A stretch of 64,000 nt of DNA from CALBPI01 sp038531945 (GTDB lineage Bacteria; Pseudomonadota; Gammaproteobacteria; Steroidobacterales; Woeseiaceae): positions 62,001-126,000 of the forward strand of contig JBCBBH010000004.1 of assembly GCA_038531945.1 (NCBI GenBank), written 5' to 3'. The position numbers were made by a program, and so were the translations under genes. The notes beneath the pieces were generated by a model that was given only the letters and a program-made list of their open reading frames with translations, was not told where the DNA came from and did not search any database. Below are positions 8,634 through 16,396 of the stretch, piece after piece (position 1 is the first letter of the stretch; the number at the start of each line of letters is the position of its first letter).

Positions 8634-9939
8634 TCAACTCGCTTTACTACCAGGTCCATGGCTTTTCGCGCTCGCTGGTCTGTTTGTCGGGCTATTGTTG
8701 GGCATATTTCTCGAATGGCTGTTTGCCCGACCTTCAATTCATCGACAACTTCTCGAAACTACCGAATTGCGAACTCGGCTGGAAGCACAGGCAGCCAATG
8801 CAGAGGAACACGAGAAATTGCTCGAGATTGTGCAGTCGAAGCTATCCGGAGACTTTGGCGATCTCGCACAACAAACCATGCAACGTAACAGCGAGACATT
8901 CCTGAAACTCGCCGAGGAACATCTCGGTAAACGCCAGCAATCGGCCGAGAGCAATTTGGCGGCGCGCGAGAAGGCAGTTGAAAATCTCATTGCACCGATT
9001 CGGGATGCGCTCAAACGCTCGGAAGAACAAATCCAGGCTATGGAGAAAGCCCGAAGTCAGGCCTACGGCAGTATCACCGAGCAACTGGCGAGTATGCAGC
9101 AGGCGGCGAGCGGCTTGACCCAGGAAACACGTAACTTGGTCACAGCTCTGAGAAGGCCCGAGGTTCGTGGCCAATGGGGTGAGATCACACTGAAGCGGTT
9201 GGTTGAGATGGCGGGGATGGTCGAGCATTGCGACTTTGTTGAGCAGACATCGCAGCGCGATGGCGATGGAAAACTGATTCGCCCCGATATGATCGTGCGC
9301 ATGCCCGACGACCGCGAACTCGTTGTCGATGTGAAGACACCACTCGACGCATATCTCAGTGCAATTGAAGCCGAGCAACCCGAAGTACGCGAGCAATTGC
9401 TGGTACAGCACGCGCGTAAAGTTCGCGACCGAATTGATGAACTTGCGAAAAAATCGTACTGGTCTCAGTTTGAGAAAAGTCCGGAGTTCGTCATTTTGTT
9501 TATCCCCGGGGATCAATTCCTGTCCGCCGCTGTGCAAAAGCAACCCGATTTGATCGACAACGCACTGCGGCAGAACATTATCCTGGCGACGCCGACGAGT
9601 TTTGTTGCGTTATTGAAAGCGGTTGCTTATGGCTGGCGCCAACTCTCGCTAGCCGAGAACGCGGAGCAAATCCGTAAGCTTGCAATAGACTTGCATGATC
9701 GTCTGGGCGTGTTCACCGAACACCTCGCAAAAGTCGGTCGCCAATTGGAGGGCAGCACCAAGGCGTACAACCAAGCCATCGGCTCTCTCGAGCGCAACGT
9801 GCTTCCTGGCGCACGGAAATTCACGGAACTCGGAGTTCAACCGAAGAAAACGCTGGAAACGGTACAACCAATTGAGACCGCACCGCGAGAACTGCAGCCG
9901 TCGACCATTCCGAAGAAGACCGGCGACCTGGAGCACTAG
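8623..9939 (+). CDS. rmuC: RmuC family DNA recombination protein
   Basis: RmuC proteins limit recombination at inverted repeats in E. coli; the RmuC domain belongs to the PD-(D/E)XK nuclease-like fold. The protein has 438 residues. A single N-terminal membrane segment (about residues 13-33) is followed by a long coiled coil to about residue 170. The conserved core then starts with RGQWGEITLKRLVEMAGMVEHCDF and contains VDVKTPLDAYLSA and FIPGDQFLSAA. It is in the mtaD-yciK operon, overlapping gph. Family assignment is secure; the biochemical role is less well known. Confidence 0.92.
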   Translation: MTLDQLALLPGPWLFALAGLFVGLLLGIFLEWLFARPSIHRQLLETTELRTRLEAQAANAEEHEKLLEIVQSKLSGDFGDLAQQTMQRNSETFLKLAEEHLGKRQQSAESNLAAREKAVENLIAPIRDALKRSEEQIQAMEKARSQAYGSITEQLASMQQAASGLTQETRNLVTALRRPEVRGQWGEITLKRLVEMAGMVEHCDFVEQTSQRDGDGKLIRPDMIVRMPDDRELVVDVKTPLDAYLSAIEAEQPEVREQLLVQHARKVRDRIDELAKKSYWSQFEKSPEFVILFIPGDQFLSAAVQKQPDLIDNALRQNIILATPTSFVALLKAVAYGWRQLSLAENAEQIRKLAIDLHDRLGVFTEHLAKVGRQLEGSTKAYNQAIGSLERNVLPGARKFTELGVQPKKTLETVQPIETAPRELQPSTIPKKTGDLEH

Positions 9940-9941
9940 CG

Positions 9942-10622
9942 TTGGCATCCGTACTGTCGCCGACCGCCGAGCAATGCTTGGCGCACGCCAGGCTTTATCT
10001 GTCACCCAAAGAGCAGTCTCGACTTGAAGCTGCAACGTCGGTCATGGAGTCAATCCTGGCTCTGGCGGACGGTTCGGTCAGCGACGAGGTGAAACCGGTA
10101 AAAATGGCATGGTGGGAAGACGAGTTGCGCAGGTTCGGGGCTGGCTCTGCGCGGCATCCGGACACACAACAGTTAGCAGCGAGTGGCGTGGGTGTCTCAT
10201 CATATCCTTTGCTCCATCAATGGCTGGTTGCGAGTCGAACGAAACGCACTGAAGAAGAAGACAATCACATAAGCTATCGCATTGACGCATTCCGGCGGTT
10301 CGGCGTCTTGCTTCTGCTCACCGTAGACGAACCCCAGTCTGAGGATCTAAGCCGCGCAACAACTGCCCTCGCCTGCGCCCTTACCGCTGTGACGGCACTC
10401 GATCGTCAAACGCCGGAATCGGGCGACGAAACTGGAGTCAATGCCATCCGCACTGATTTGGAACGCGCCAAGACTCACGCCAATCCGGGTCTACGAGCGC
10501 TCGCAGCGACCACCGACTACGCGATCACGCGAAAAATTCAACGCCGCCGCATCCGACCCCTGCGCCTGATGTGGCATGCTTGGCGCGGCGCACGAACGAC
10601 ACCAGGAAAAATCGATCCATGA
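9942..10622 (+). CDS. Squalene/phytoene synthase-like protein, apparently degenerate
   Basis: It has 226 residues and starts at TTG 9942 with GGAG nine nt upstream. The segment KMAWWEDELRRF, followed by a histidine-containing RHPDTQQL, resembles the opening of the trans-isoprenyl diphosphate synthase (squalene/phytoene synthase) family. A second family-like stretch is YRIDAFRRFGVLLLLT. I cannot find the two aspartate-rich motifs that bind diphosphate through magnesium, so catalysis is doubtful. Its neighbours are rmuC (2 nt upstream) and yciK (4-nt overlap), not carotenoid or hopanoid genes. It could be a non-enzymatic relative with a conserved but unknown role. Confidence 0.55.
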   Translation: MASVLSPTAEQCLAHARLYLSPKEQSRLEAATSVMESILALADGSVSDEVKPVKMAWWEDELRRFGAGSARHPDTQQLAASGVGVSSYPLLHQWLVASRTKRTEEEDNHISYRIDAFRRFGVLLLLTVDEPQSEDLSRATTALACALTAVTALDRQTPESGDETGVNAIRTDLERAKTHANPGLRALAATTDYAITRKIQRRRIRPLRLMWHAWRGARTTPGKIDP

Positions 10623-11389
10623 CGAATTCACCCACCCCAGCGAATCTGCGCGAGTTTGTCCCGCAACCTCGATCACTCCGCGACAAAGTGGTCTTGGTCA
10701 CAGGCGCCAGCGACGGTATTGGCCGTGCGGTCGCAGTCGCAACTGCCCAAGCGGGTGCGTTGGTATTGCTCCTGGGCCGTTCCGAGGAAAAACTGAACAC
10801 CGTTCATGACGAAATCGTCTCGAACGGCGGACCGAGGCCAATCGTTGTACCTGTCGACTTCATGCAAGCGGACGGCGGCGTCTACATGCGACTCACCGAA
10901 CAGATCAAAACGGATTTTACGAAGTTGGATGGCTTGGTGCATTGCGCCGGAATTCTCGGCGAAATGACCGAGATCGAGCATTACGATGCGCAAACCTGGC
11001 AAGAGGTCATGCACGTCAATGTGACCGCAGGTTTCGCGCTGACCAAGGTGCTGCTACCGCTGTTGCGGGAAGCGAGAGGGCGGATCATCTTCACGTCAAG
11101 CAGCGTCGGCCGCCGGGGACGCGCATTTTGGGGGGCTTACGCGGTATCGAAATTTGCAACCGAAGGCCTCGCGCAAACACTTGCCGAAGAACAAAAGCCG
11201 CATGGGGTCACAGTGAACGTGATTAACCCCGGCGCGACTCGAACAGCGATGCGCGCGCAGGCCTATCCGATGGAGGTCCGGGACAAACTGGACGGACCCG
11301 AGACCGTAGCGCCGGCTTATCTTTACTTTCTTTGCAGCGAAGACGAGTCACAAACAGGGCTCAGCGTCGACGTCAAAGATCCAAAGTAA
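10619..11389 (+). CDS. yciK: YciK-like short-chain dehydrogenase/reductase
   Basis: Classical SDR oxidoreductase of 256 residues. The cofactor motif is TGASDGIG (residues 28-35). The catalytic tyrosine and lysine are in YAVSK (about residue 172), preceded by the serine-containing FTSSSVG. The N-terminal RDKVVLVTGASDGIGRAVA and the closing LSVDVKDPK region resemble E. coli YciK. Substrate is unknown. The start ATG overlaps the previous stop (ATGA), so it is translationally coupled; the ORF could be extended upstream but that would overlap the previous gene by 50 nt. It converges on rluB with a 9-nt gap. Confidence 0.85.
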   Translation: MTNSPTPANLREFVPQPRSLRDKVVLVTGASDGIGRAVAVATAQAGALVLLLGRSEEKLNTVHDEIVSNGGPRPIVVPVDFMQADGGVYMRLTEQIKTDFTKLDGLVHCAGILGEMTEIEHYDAQTWQEVMHVNVTAGFALTKVLLPLLREARGRIIFTSSSVGRRGRAFWGAYAVSKFATEGLAQTLAEEQKPHGVTVNVINPGATRTAMRAQAYPMEVRDKLDGPETVAPAYLYFLCSEDESQTGLSVDVKDPK

Positions 11390-11398
11390 GCGCTTACC

Positions 11399-12217
11399 TC
11401 AACGGCGTCGACGTCGTCCGGACTGGCGATTCCGATCAAATACCGGGTCAGGAGAGACGAGGTCGACTGAATGATAGAGCTTCTTGAGGACGGGATACGG
11501 GATGTCCATGAATTGGCCGCGCTTCAGGCTCGGCGGTAGATGCGCCACGCCATAGCCAGTTCGCACCAATCGACTCACCTGAAATCCAACGGCCTCCCAA
11601 AGGCGACGAACCTCACGATTGCGTCCCTCATGCAACGTCACGTTGAACCACGTATTCGCACCGGCTCCGCCGCTCGCGACCAGCGAGTCAAAACGCGCCG
11701 GCCCATCATCGAGCTGCACGCCCGTGAGCAGTTGGTTCAGGTCCGAATCGTCCGGGTTACCAAGCACACGCACCGCGTAACTGCGGGGAATTTCATAGCT
11801 CGGATGCATGAGCCGGTTAGCCAGTTCACCGTCCGTAGTTAACAGCAACAAACCGGTTGTCGAGATATCCAGGCGCCCTACCGCGACCCACCGTTGATGG
11901 CCTGGCTTCGGGAGACTATCGAAAATCCGTTTACGACCCTCAGGATCATTTCGCGTACAAACCTCTCCGGCGGGTTTGTGATAGAGCAAGTGCTTGTGCC
12001 GTGCTGATTGTGCACCTTTAACGCTGATCGGCTTTCCGCGAAAAACGAGCGTCTCATTACCGCGCAAAGTAGCACCCAGCTGCGCGACTTCACCATCGAT
12101 CAACAACTCGCCAGCGGCAATGTAACGCTCTATCTCGCGACGCGAACCATGGCCAGCCGCAGCGAGAACCTTCTGCGCTCGCTCAGGTTTCGTCTTCGAC
12201 TTCAGTGTCTTGTTCAT
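11399..12217 (-). CDS. rluB: 23S rRNA pseudouridine(2605) synthase
   Basis: RsuA/RluB-type pseudouridine synthase acting on U2605 of 23S rRNA. It has 272 residues. An N-terminal S4 RNA-binding domain (ERAQKVLAAAGHGSRREIERYI) precedes the catalytic domain, whose aspartate lies in GRLDISTTGLLLLT (about residue 115). The basic C-terminal tail is RNRQSGRRRRR. I chose ATG 12217, where family homology begins; the frame stays open for 31 more codons inside scpB. It overlaps scpB by 35 nt, and the rluB-scpB-scpA order is conserved in proteobacteria. RluB rather than RluE is favoured by the S4 domain. Confidence 0.92.
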   Translation of the reverse strand: MNKTLKSKTKPERAQKVLAAAGHGSRREIERYIAAGELLIDGEVAQLGATLRGNETLVFRGKPISVKGAQSARHKHLLYHKPAGEVCTRNDPEGRKRIFDSLPKPGHQRWVAVGRLDISTTGLLLLTTDGELANRLMHPSYEIPRSYAVRVLGNPDDSDLNQLLTGVQLDDGPARFDSLVASGGAGANTWFNVTLHEGRNREVRRLWEAVGFQVSRLVRTGYGVAHLPPSLKRGQFMDIPYPVLKKLYHSVDLVSPDPVFDRNRQSGRRRRR

Positions 12218-12917
12218 CGACAGTCTCAGTCGAGTCGAGAGTCTCCGGGTCGGCGACTTGGGCGATTGCCGGGGGATTGCTGCTGCCATCTTCGACGGAC
12301 GGCAAATCAAGCTGAATCTTAAGACTTTCTATATCGGTCAGCTCAGCCAACGACGGCAGCTCATCGAGAGTCTTGAGATTGAAATAATCCAGGAACGCCT
12401 TGGTGGTCCCAAACATTGCTGGCTTCCCTGGCACATCGCGATGCCCCACGACGCGAATCCACTCGCGCTCCATCATGCTTCGAATAATATTTGTGCTGAC
12501 CGCGACGCCTCGAATGTCTTCTATCTCTCCGCGTGTGATGGGTTGGCGATAAGCAACTAGTGCGAGGGTTTCAAAAAACGCCCGTGAATACCGCGGGGGT
12601 CGCTCTTCGAACAATCCGGTGAGTTCACTCATCATTTGTGTACGAAGTTGAACCCGATATCCGGACGCGACTTCAATCAGCTCGAGCCCACGGTCTGCGT
12701 ACAGGTCCGCCAATTTTTGCAGCGCTCGTCGGAGCACAGGCTTGCCGACCTTGGTCGCATTGGACCGCGCGAGCGCGATCTTCTGCAGTTGATCCAAGCT
12801 CAGCGGCGCGTCTGATGCGAGCAATGCCGCCTCGAGAAAAATGCTGAGGGTGGAGATCTCCTCGTCGTCTACGGCGTCGCTATTCGCCTCAACGACTTCA
12901 GATTCGGTTGCGGACAC
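12183..12917 (-). CDS. scpB: Segregation and condensation protein B
   Basis: Kite subunit of the SMC-ScpAB condensin that organises and separates sister chromosomes. It has 244 residues with two winged-helix domains; family signatures are EAALLASDAPLSLDQL and ETLALVAYRQPITRGEIEDI. The start is GTG 12917, which directly abuts the scpA stop. The C-terminal acidic tail (from about residue 210) is variable in the family. Its SMC partner is encoded in the same window at 22954-26454. Confidence 0.94.
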   Translation of the reverse strand: MSATESEVVEANSDAVDDEEISTLSIFLEAALLASDAPLSLDQLQKIALARSNATKVGKPVLRRALQKLADLYADRGLELIEVASGYRVQLRTQMMSELTGLFEERPPRYSRAFFETLALVAYRQPITRGEIEDIRGVAVSTNIIRSMMEREWIRVVGHRDVPGKPAMFGTTKAFLDYFNLKTLDELPSLAELTDIESLKIQLDLPSVEDGSSNPPAIAQVADPETLDSTETVDEQDTEVEDET

Positions 12918-13802
12918 TCAGTCGTCCTCCAATTCAATGTTGGCGAGTTTTTCTTCCGTCTCAGTGGACTGCATAGCCCTCACATGAATCGGCGCAAAGT
13001 TTCCACTCTGCACCACTTCGAGAAGTTGCTCTTTTAATAACTCAAGAATGGCGATAAACGTGACCGTTGCTCCCATGCGTCCTTCCTCAGGATCAAACAA
13101 CGAAGCAAAGTCGGCGAACTTGTCCCCGGCGGCTCGAGTCAGGATCTCGGACATACGTTGGCGAACCGACAGCGGCTCACGCTGAAGGTGCAGGTTGGAG
13201 AACATCTCGGCACGCGCCATGACCTCTTTGAACGCAACGAGCAATTCGCGCATCGTGACATCGGGCAAGCGCGTGACTACGCGACGCTTCGGCAGGCTGG
13301 CATGCACAACCGTCGTATCGCGCTCCTCTCGCTGCAGGCTGTCGATATCCTCCGCTGCCTTTTTGAAGCGCTCGTATTCCTGCAGCCGCCGCACCAGTTC
13401 GGCGCGCGGATCGTCCTCCTCCGCGTTTTCATCAACAGGTCGCGGCAACAGCATTCGAGACTTGATCTCCGCGAGCATCGCCGCCATCAAAAGGTATTCA
13501 CCCGCTAACTCCAGTTGCAGCTCCTGCATGACCTCAATGTACTGAACGTATTGCTCGGTAATGTCAGCGATCGGAATATCGAGAATATCGAGGTTTTGCC
13601 GACGAATCAGATAAAGCAGTAAATCCAACGGGCCTTCGAAAGCTTCCAAAAACACTTTGAGCGCGTGCGGCGGGATGTACAGGTCCTGCGGAAGCTCGGT
13701 AACGGGTTCACCTTCAACCAGCGCAAAAGGCATCTCGGCCTGCCCTGCAGGTTGCTCGAGTAAACTCTCGCTGGTCGGTTCAGATGGGGTAGCTTCAGCC
13801 AA
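12918..13802 (-). CDS. scpA: Segregation and condensation protein A (kleisin)
   Basis: Kleisin subunit that bridges the SMC heads and binds ScpB. It has 294 residues if it starts at TTG 13802. The core begins with VFLEAFEGPLDLLLYLIRRQNLDILDIPI (about residues 50-80) and includes AEYLLMAAMLAEIKSRMLLP and a C-terminal winged helix ending near residue 280. The first 45 residues are acidic and poorly conserved. No clear Shine-Dalgarno precedes TTG 13802, so the true start could be an internal ATG at MPFALVEGEP. scpB follows with no gap. Confidence 0.93.
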   Translation of the reverse strand: MAEATPSEPTSESLLEQPAGQAEMPFALVEGEPVTELPQDLYIPPHALKVFLEAFEGPLDLLLYLIRRQNLDILDIPIADITEQYVQYIEVMQELQLELAGEYLLMAAMLAEIKSRMLLPRPVDENAEEDDPRAELVRRLQEYERFKKAAEDIDSLQREERDTTVVHASLPKRRVVTRLPDVTMRELLVAFKEVMARAEMFSNLHLQREPLSVRQRMSEILTRAAGDKFADFASLFDPEEGRMGATVTFIAILELLKEQLLEVVQSGNFAPIHVRAMQSTETEEKLANIELEDD

Positions 13803-13866
13803 AATCGGCGTCCATGGGAAAACTAACGGCTATTGTAATCGGATTCAGGGTGAACGGGCACCGTCG

Positions 13867-14487
13867 TCACGAAATCGCCGATGTATCACCCTTGCCTTCC
13901 CGCAAAACCTTGACCGAGCCGCTTGTCAGGTCGATGACGCTGGAGGGCACAAGGCCTCCCGCACCACCGTCGATTACCGCCTCAACCTTACCGTTCAGGC
14001 GCGCCACCATCTCCTCCGGATCGGTCATCGGTGCCTCATCTCCCGGCAATAACAACGTCGAACTCATGATCGGTTCGCTCAGATGCTCCAGGAATGCCTG
14101 CGGAATCGGGTGGTCCGGGATGCGGATGCCGATGGTCCGGCGCTTGGGGTTCTGCAGCCGCTTGGGGACCTCGCCCGTCGCTTTAAGGATAAAAGTGTAA
14201 GGTCCGGGCGTGAAGGTTTTCAGCAGGCGATACGCCCAGTTGTCGACCCTTGCATAGGTCGAGATCTCCGACAGATCCCGACATACCAGCGTAAAATTGT
14301 GTTCTTTGTCTGTCTGACGGATCCTGTGGATTCGCTCCATAGCTCGCTTGTCCCCGATGTGGCAGCCAAGCGCATAACTGCAGTCCGTCGGGTAAGCGAT
14401 CAATCCGCCCGCCCGCATCAGACTGACCACTCGCGCGACCTGGCGCATCTGCGGCGTTACGGGGTGAATTCGGATAAGCTCCGTCAT
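13867..14487 (-). CDS. yciO: YciO family protein (Sua5/YrdC/YciO threonylcarbamoyl-AMP synthase-like)
   Basis: Member of the Sua5/YrdC/YciO family; relatives make threonylcarbamoyl-AMP for the t6A modification of tRNA. It has 206 residues, the same length as E. coli YciO. Family motifs include GGLIAYPTDCSYALGCHIGD and TFTPGPYTFILKAT, with RRTIGIRIPDHP further on. I chose ATG 14487 (MTELIRIHP), where homology begins, not the upstream in-frame starts. It lies in the scpA-scpB-rluB group, a known arrangement. Because YrdC/TsaC is normally a separate gene, YciO is the better call than TsaC. Confidence 0.88.
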   Translation of the reverse strand: MTELIRIHPVTPQMRQVARVVSLMRAGGLIAYPTDCSYALGCHIGDKRAMERIHRIRQTDKEHNFTLVCRDLSEISTYARVDNWAYRLLKTFTPGPYTFILKATGEVPKRLQNPKRRTIGIRIPDHPIPQAFLEHLSEPIMSSTLLLPGDEAPMTDPEEMVARLNGKVEAVIDGGAGGLVPSSVIDLTSGSVKVLREGKGDTSAIS

Positions 14488-14584
14488 CCAGCAATTGTAC
14501 GCGAGTGCTGCGCCGGATGCCGACACTAGTCTGTGCGGTGCACTTTCAGATAACATGCGCCGCCTGCAGTCCTAATCGCTAAAT

Positions 14585-15127
14585 ATGCAGACAATAATTG
14601 ACTTTATCCCATTGCTTTTGGCGCTTTTCGCGTACAAGCAATACGATATTTACGCAGCGACGATTGTGTTGATGGTGACGTTGCCGCTCGTGCCACTGTG
14701 GCAAAAGCTGGCAGGCAAACCCGTGTCCCAGATCCACTTGTGGTCGGCCGGCTTGGTCATCATTTTCGGCACGGCAACTTTGGTGTTTCGTGATCCGCGT
14801 TTCGTCATGATGAAGCCGACAATCCTGTACCTTGGGATGGCGCTCGCATTTGCCGGACTGAAAAAAATCTCCGGGCTGAACCTCGCTGAAAAAATGTTCA
14901 GCAGCGCGTTCGATTTGGCGCCCAGGGAATGGGATGTGCTCGCGAACGCATGGGCCGTCTTTTTCGGATGCATGGCGGTCCTGAATTTCTTCGTCGCCAG
15001 TCGCTTTACGGAGTCGCAGTGGTTTCAGTTCAAGGTGTGGGGCCTCACGGGCTTGACGCTCTTGTTTATTGTTGTGCAGAGCATCTGGATCGCGAGCAAA
15101 GCTCAGGATGAGGCCGGCAACGAATGA
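14585..15127 (+). CDS. yciB: YciB / intracellular septation protein A family membrane protein
   Basis: Inner membrane protein of 180 residues with about five hydrophobic segments. The opening DFIPLLLALFAYKQYDIYAAT and the later WDVLANAWAVFFGCMAVLNFFVA are YciB (IspZ) signatures. In enterobacteria YciB affects envelope integrity and division-septum formation through links with elongation and division machinery. Its stop overlaps the bolA start by 4 nt. It diverges from yciO across 97 nt that must hold both promoters. Confidence 0.93.
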   Translation: MQTIIDFIPLLLALFAYKQYDIYAATIVLMVTLPLVPLWQKLAGKPVSQIHLWSAGLVIIFGTATLVFRDPRFVMMKPTILYLGMALAFAGLKKISGLNLAEKMFSSAFDLAPREWDVLANAWAVFFGCMAVLNFFVASRFTESQWFQFKVWGLTGLTLLFIVVQSIWIASKAQDEAGNE

Positions 15128-15393
15128 GCGACGAACGTATCAACCTGATCACCGAGTCGCTGGTACAAAATTTCGAACCCAGTCACTTGCAGATTATCGA
15201 TCAATCCCATCTACATGCCGGGCACGCCGGTGCGAAAGACGGTCGCGGGCATTTCAAAGTCAATATTGTTTCAGGCGCTTTTGAAGGTATGCGACCGCTG
15301 CAAATTCATCAGGCCATCTATGCTGCCCTCGGCAGTTTGATGGAAACGGACATTCACGCGCTCTCAATCAACGCTCGCGCGGAACCGAACTGA
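15124..15393 (+). CDS. bolA: BolA family protein
   Basis: BolA-fold protein of 89 residues. The family signature runs from HLQIIDQSHLHAGHAG to GRGHFKVNIVSGAFEG, and the invariant histidine lies in PLQIHQAIYAAL. BolA proteins bind [2Fe-2S] clusters with monothiol glutaredoxins and affect morphology and iron homeostasis. The start is coupled to yciB through ATGA. The yciB-bolA-peptidylprolyl isomerase order is widespread in gamma- and betaproteobacteria. Confidence 0.92.
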   Translation: MSDERINLITESLVQNFEPSHLQIIDQSHLHAGHAGAKDGRGHFKVNIVSGAFEGMRPLQIHQAIYAALGSLMETDIHALSINARAEPN

Positions 15394-15433
15394 AACCCCT
15401 CTCTCTAACTCTCTAAATCTCAAGGAGAACATT

Positions 15434-16219
15434 ATGAATACAACTGCTGCGCGCAGTTTCGCAGCCACTATCGCACTCATGTTGAGTAGCGTTGTCGCTG
15501 CGCAAACTATCGCCACCATCGATGGCGTGGAAGTCACACAGGAAGATCTGGATGTCTTCGCTTTGGGGCGCACTGGCTCCCTGGCGAACGACGAGAACAA
15601 GGCGCAGCTGATTGATCAGTTGGGCGATTTGATTGTTCTGTCGAATGCAGCCCTGAAGGCCAAACTCGATCAACAGCCGGCGACGCAGGCGGCAGTCGAG
15701 TTGCAGCGCCGCTCGGCTCTTGCCCAGGCAACCATCACCAACTTTCTGGAAACGAACGAGATCAGCGACGAGGAACTGAAGGCGGAATATGATCGTCAGA
15801 TCGGTGGCCAGCCGAAACCCGAGCAGTACAAAGCACGCCATATTCTTCTTGAGACTCAGGAAGAGGCACAAGCTGTGATTGAAGAACTCAAGGGTGGAGC
15901 AGATTTCGCCGAGCTCGCGAAGGAGCGTTCAACCGGTCCGTCGGGTCCGCAAGGTGGCGACCTCGGTTGGTTTGACGCAAGCGCGATGGTGCAACCTTTC
16001 AGTGTTGCCGTGATCGGTATGACGAACGGGCAATACAGCGAAGTACCGGTACAAACACAGTTCGGTTGGCATGTGATTCTACGAGAAGACAGTCGCGAAA
16101 CCGAGTTACCAGGATTTGAAGAGGTGAAAGATCGACTGCGTGACGCAATGTCACAACAACAGTTCCAAGCCTACTTCCAAGAGTTGAAAGCTCTGGCAAA
16201 GGTTGAGATGGCCGAGTAA
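15434..16219 (+). CDS. Parvulin-type peptidylprolyl isomerase (SurA/PpiC-like), secreted
   Basis: Cis-trans prolyl isomerase of 261 residues. A signal peptide (about residues 1-23, cleavage near VVAAQ) directs it to the periplasm. An N-terminal SurA-N-like helical part (residues 25-125) precedes the parvulin domain: YKARHILLET, FAELAKERSTGPSGPQGGDLGWF, then VQTQFGWHVILRE. A strong AAGGAG sequence precedes the ATG. It is the last gene of the yciB-bolA unit and is followed by the terminator at 16351. It probably assists folding of exported proteins. Confidence 0.9.
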   Translation: MNTTAARSFAATIALMLSSVVAAQTIATIDGVEVTQEDLDVFALGRTGSLANDENKAQLIDQLGDLIVLSNAALKAKLDQQPATQAAVELQRRSALAQATITNFLETNEISDEELKAEYDRQIGGQPKPEQYKARHILLETQEEAQAVIEELKGGADFAELAKERSTGPSGPQGGDLGWFDASAMVQPFSVAVIGMTNGQYSEVPVQTQFGWHVILREDSRETELPGFEEVKDRLRDAMSQQQFQAYFQELKALAKVEMAE

Positions 16220-16234
16220 CGAGATTTGGATGAA

Positions 16235-16266
16235 TTGTGATCGAGATCACCGCATCTCGATCACAA
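16235..16266 (+). promoter_or_regulatory. 13-bp inverted repeat containing a CRP-like half-palindrome, 3' of the parvulin gene
   Basis: TTGTGATCGAGAT (16235-16247) pairs with ATCTCGATCACAA (16254-16266) across a 6-nt loop. The inner segment GTGATCGAGATCAC (16237-16250) also matches the CRP operator pattern TGTGA-N6-TCAC. A second inverted repeat follows (ATTGGCGC 16285-16292 with GCGCCAAT 16306-16313). Position in a 3' region suggests RNA structure; binding by CRP is speculative. Confidence 0.4.
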
Positions 16267-16350
16267 ATTCTCCATCATTACGACATTGGCGCTTTGATCG
16301 CTCTGGCGCCAATGCTCAAACCTCACATCTCCTAAACGATGAGGCTATTA

Positions 16351-16386
16351 GACCGACCACCCAGCGGGTGGCCGGTCTTTTTTTTT
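16351..16386 (+). terminator. Rho-independent terminator of the yciB-bolA-parvulin unit
   Basis: A 12-bp stem with one mismatch (GACCGACCACCC pairing with GGGTGGCCGGTC), a 3-nt AGC loop and nine T residues. It ends 11 nt before the convergent repeat-protein gene. Confidence 0.9.
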
Positions 16387-16396
16387 ACCGACAGTA

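Noticed and set aside
12218..12310. Longer N-terminus for rluB
   Set aside because: It would overlap scpB by 128 nt and encodes unconserved residues; ATG 12217 is where homology begins.
16237..16250. Confident CRP operator
   Set aside because: The match is good but it lies in a 3' region and inside a larger RNA-type hairpin; I kept it only as a speculative note.
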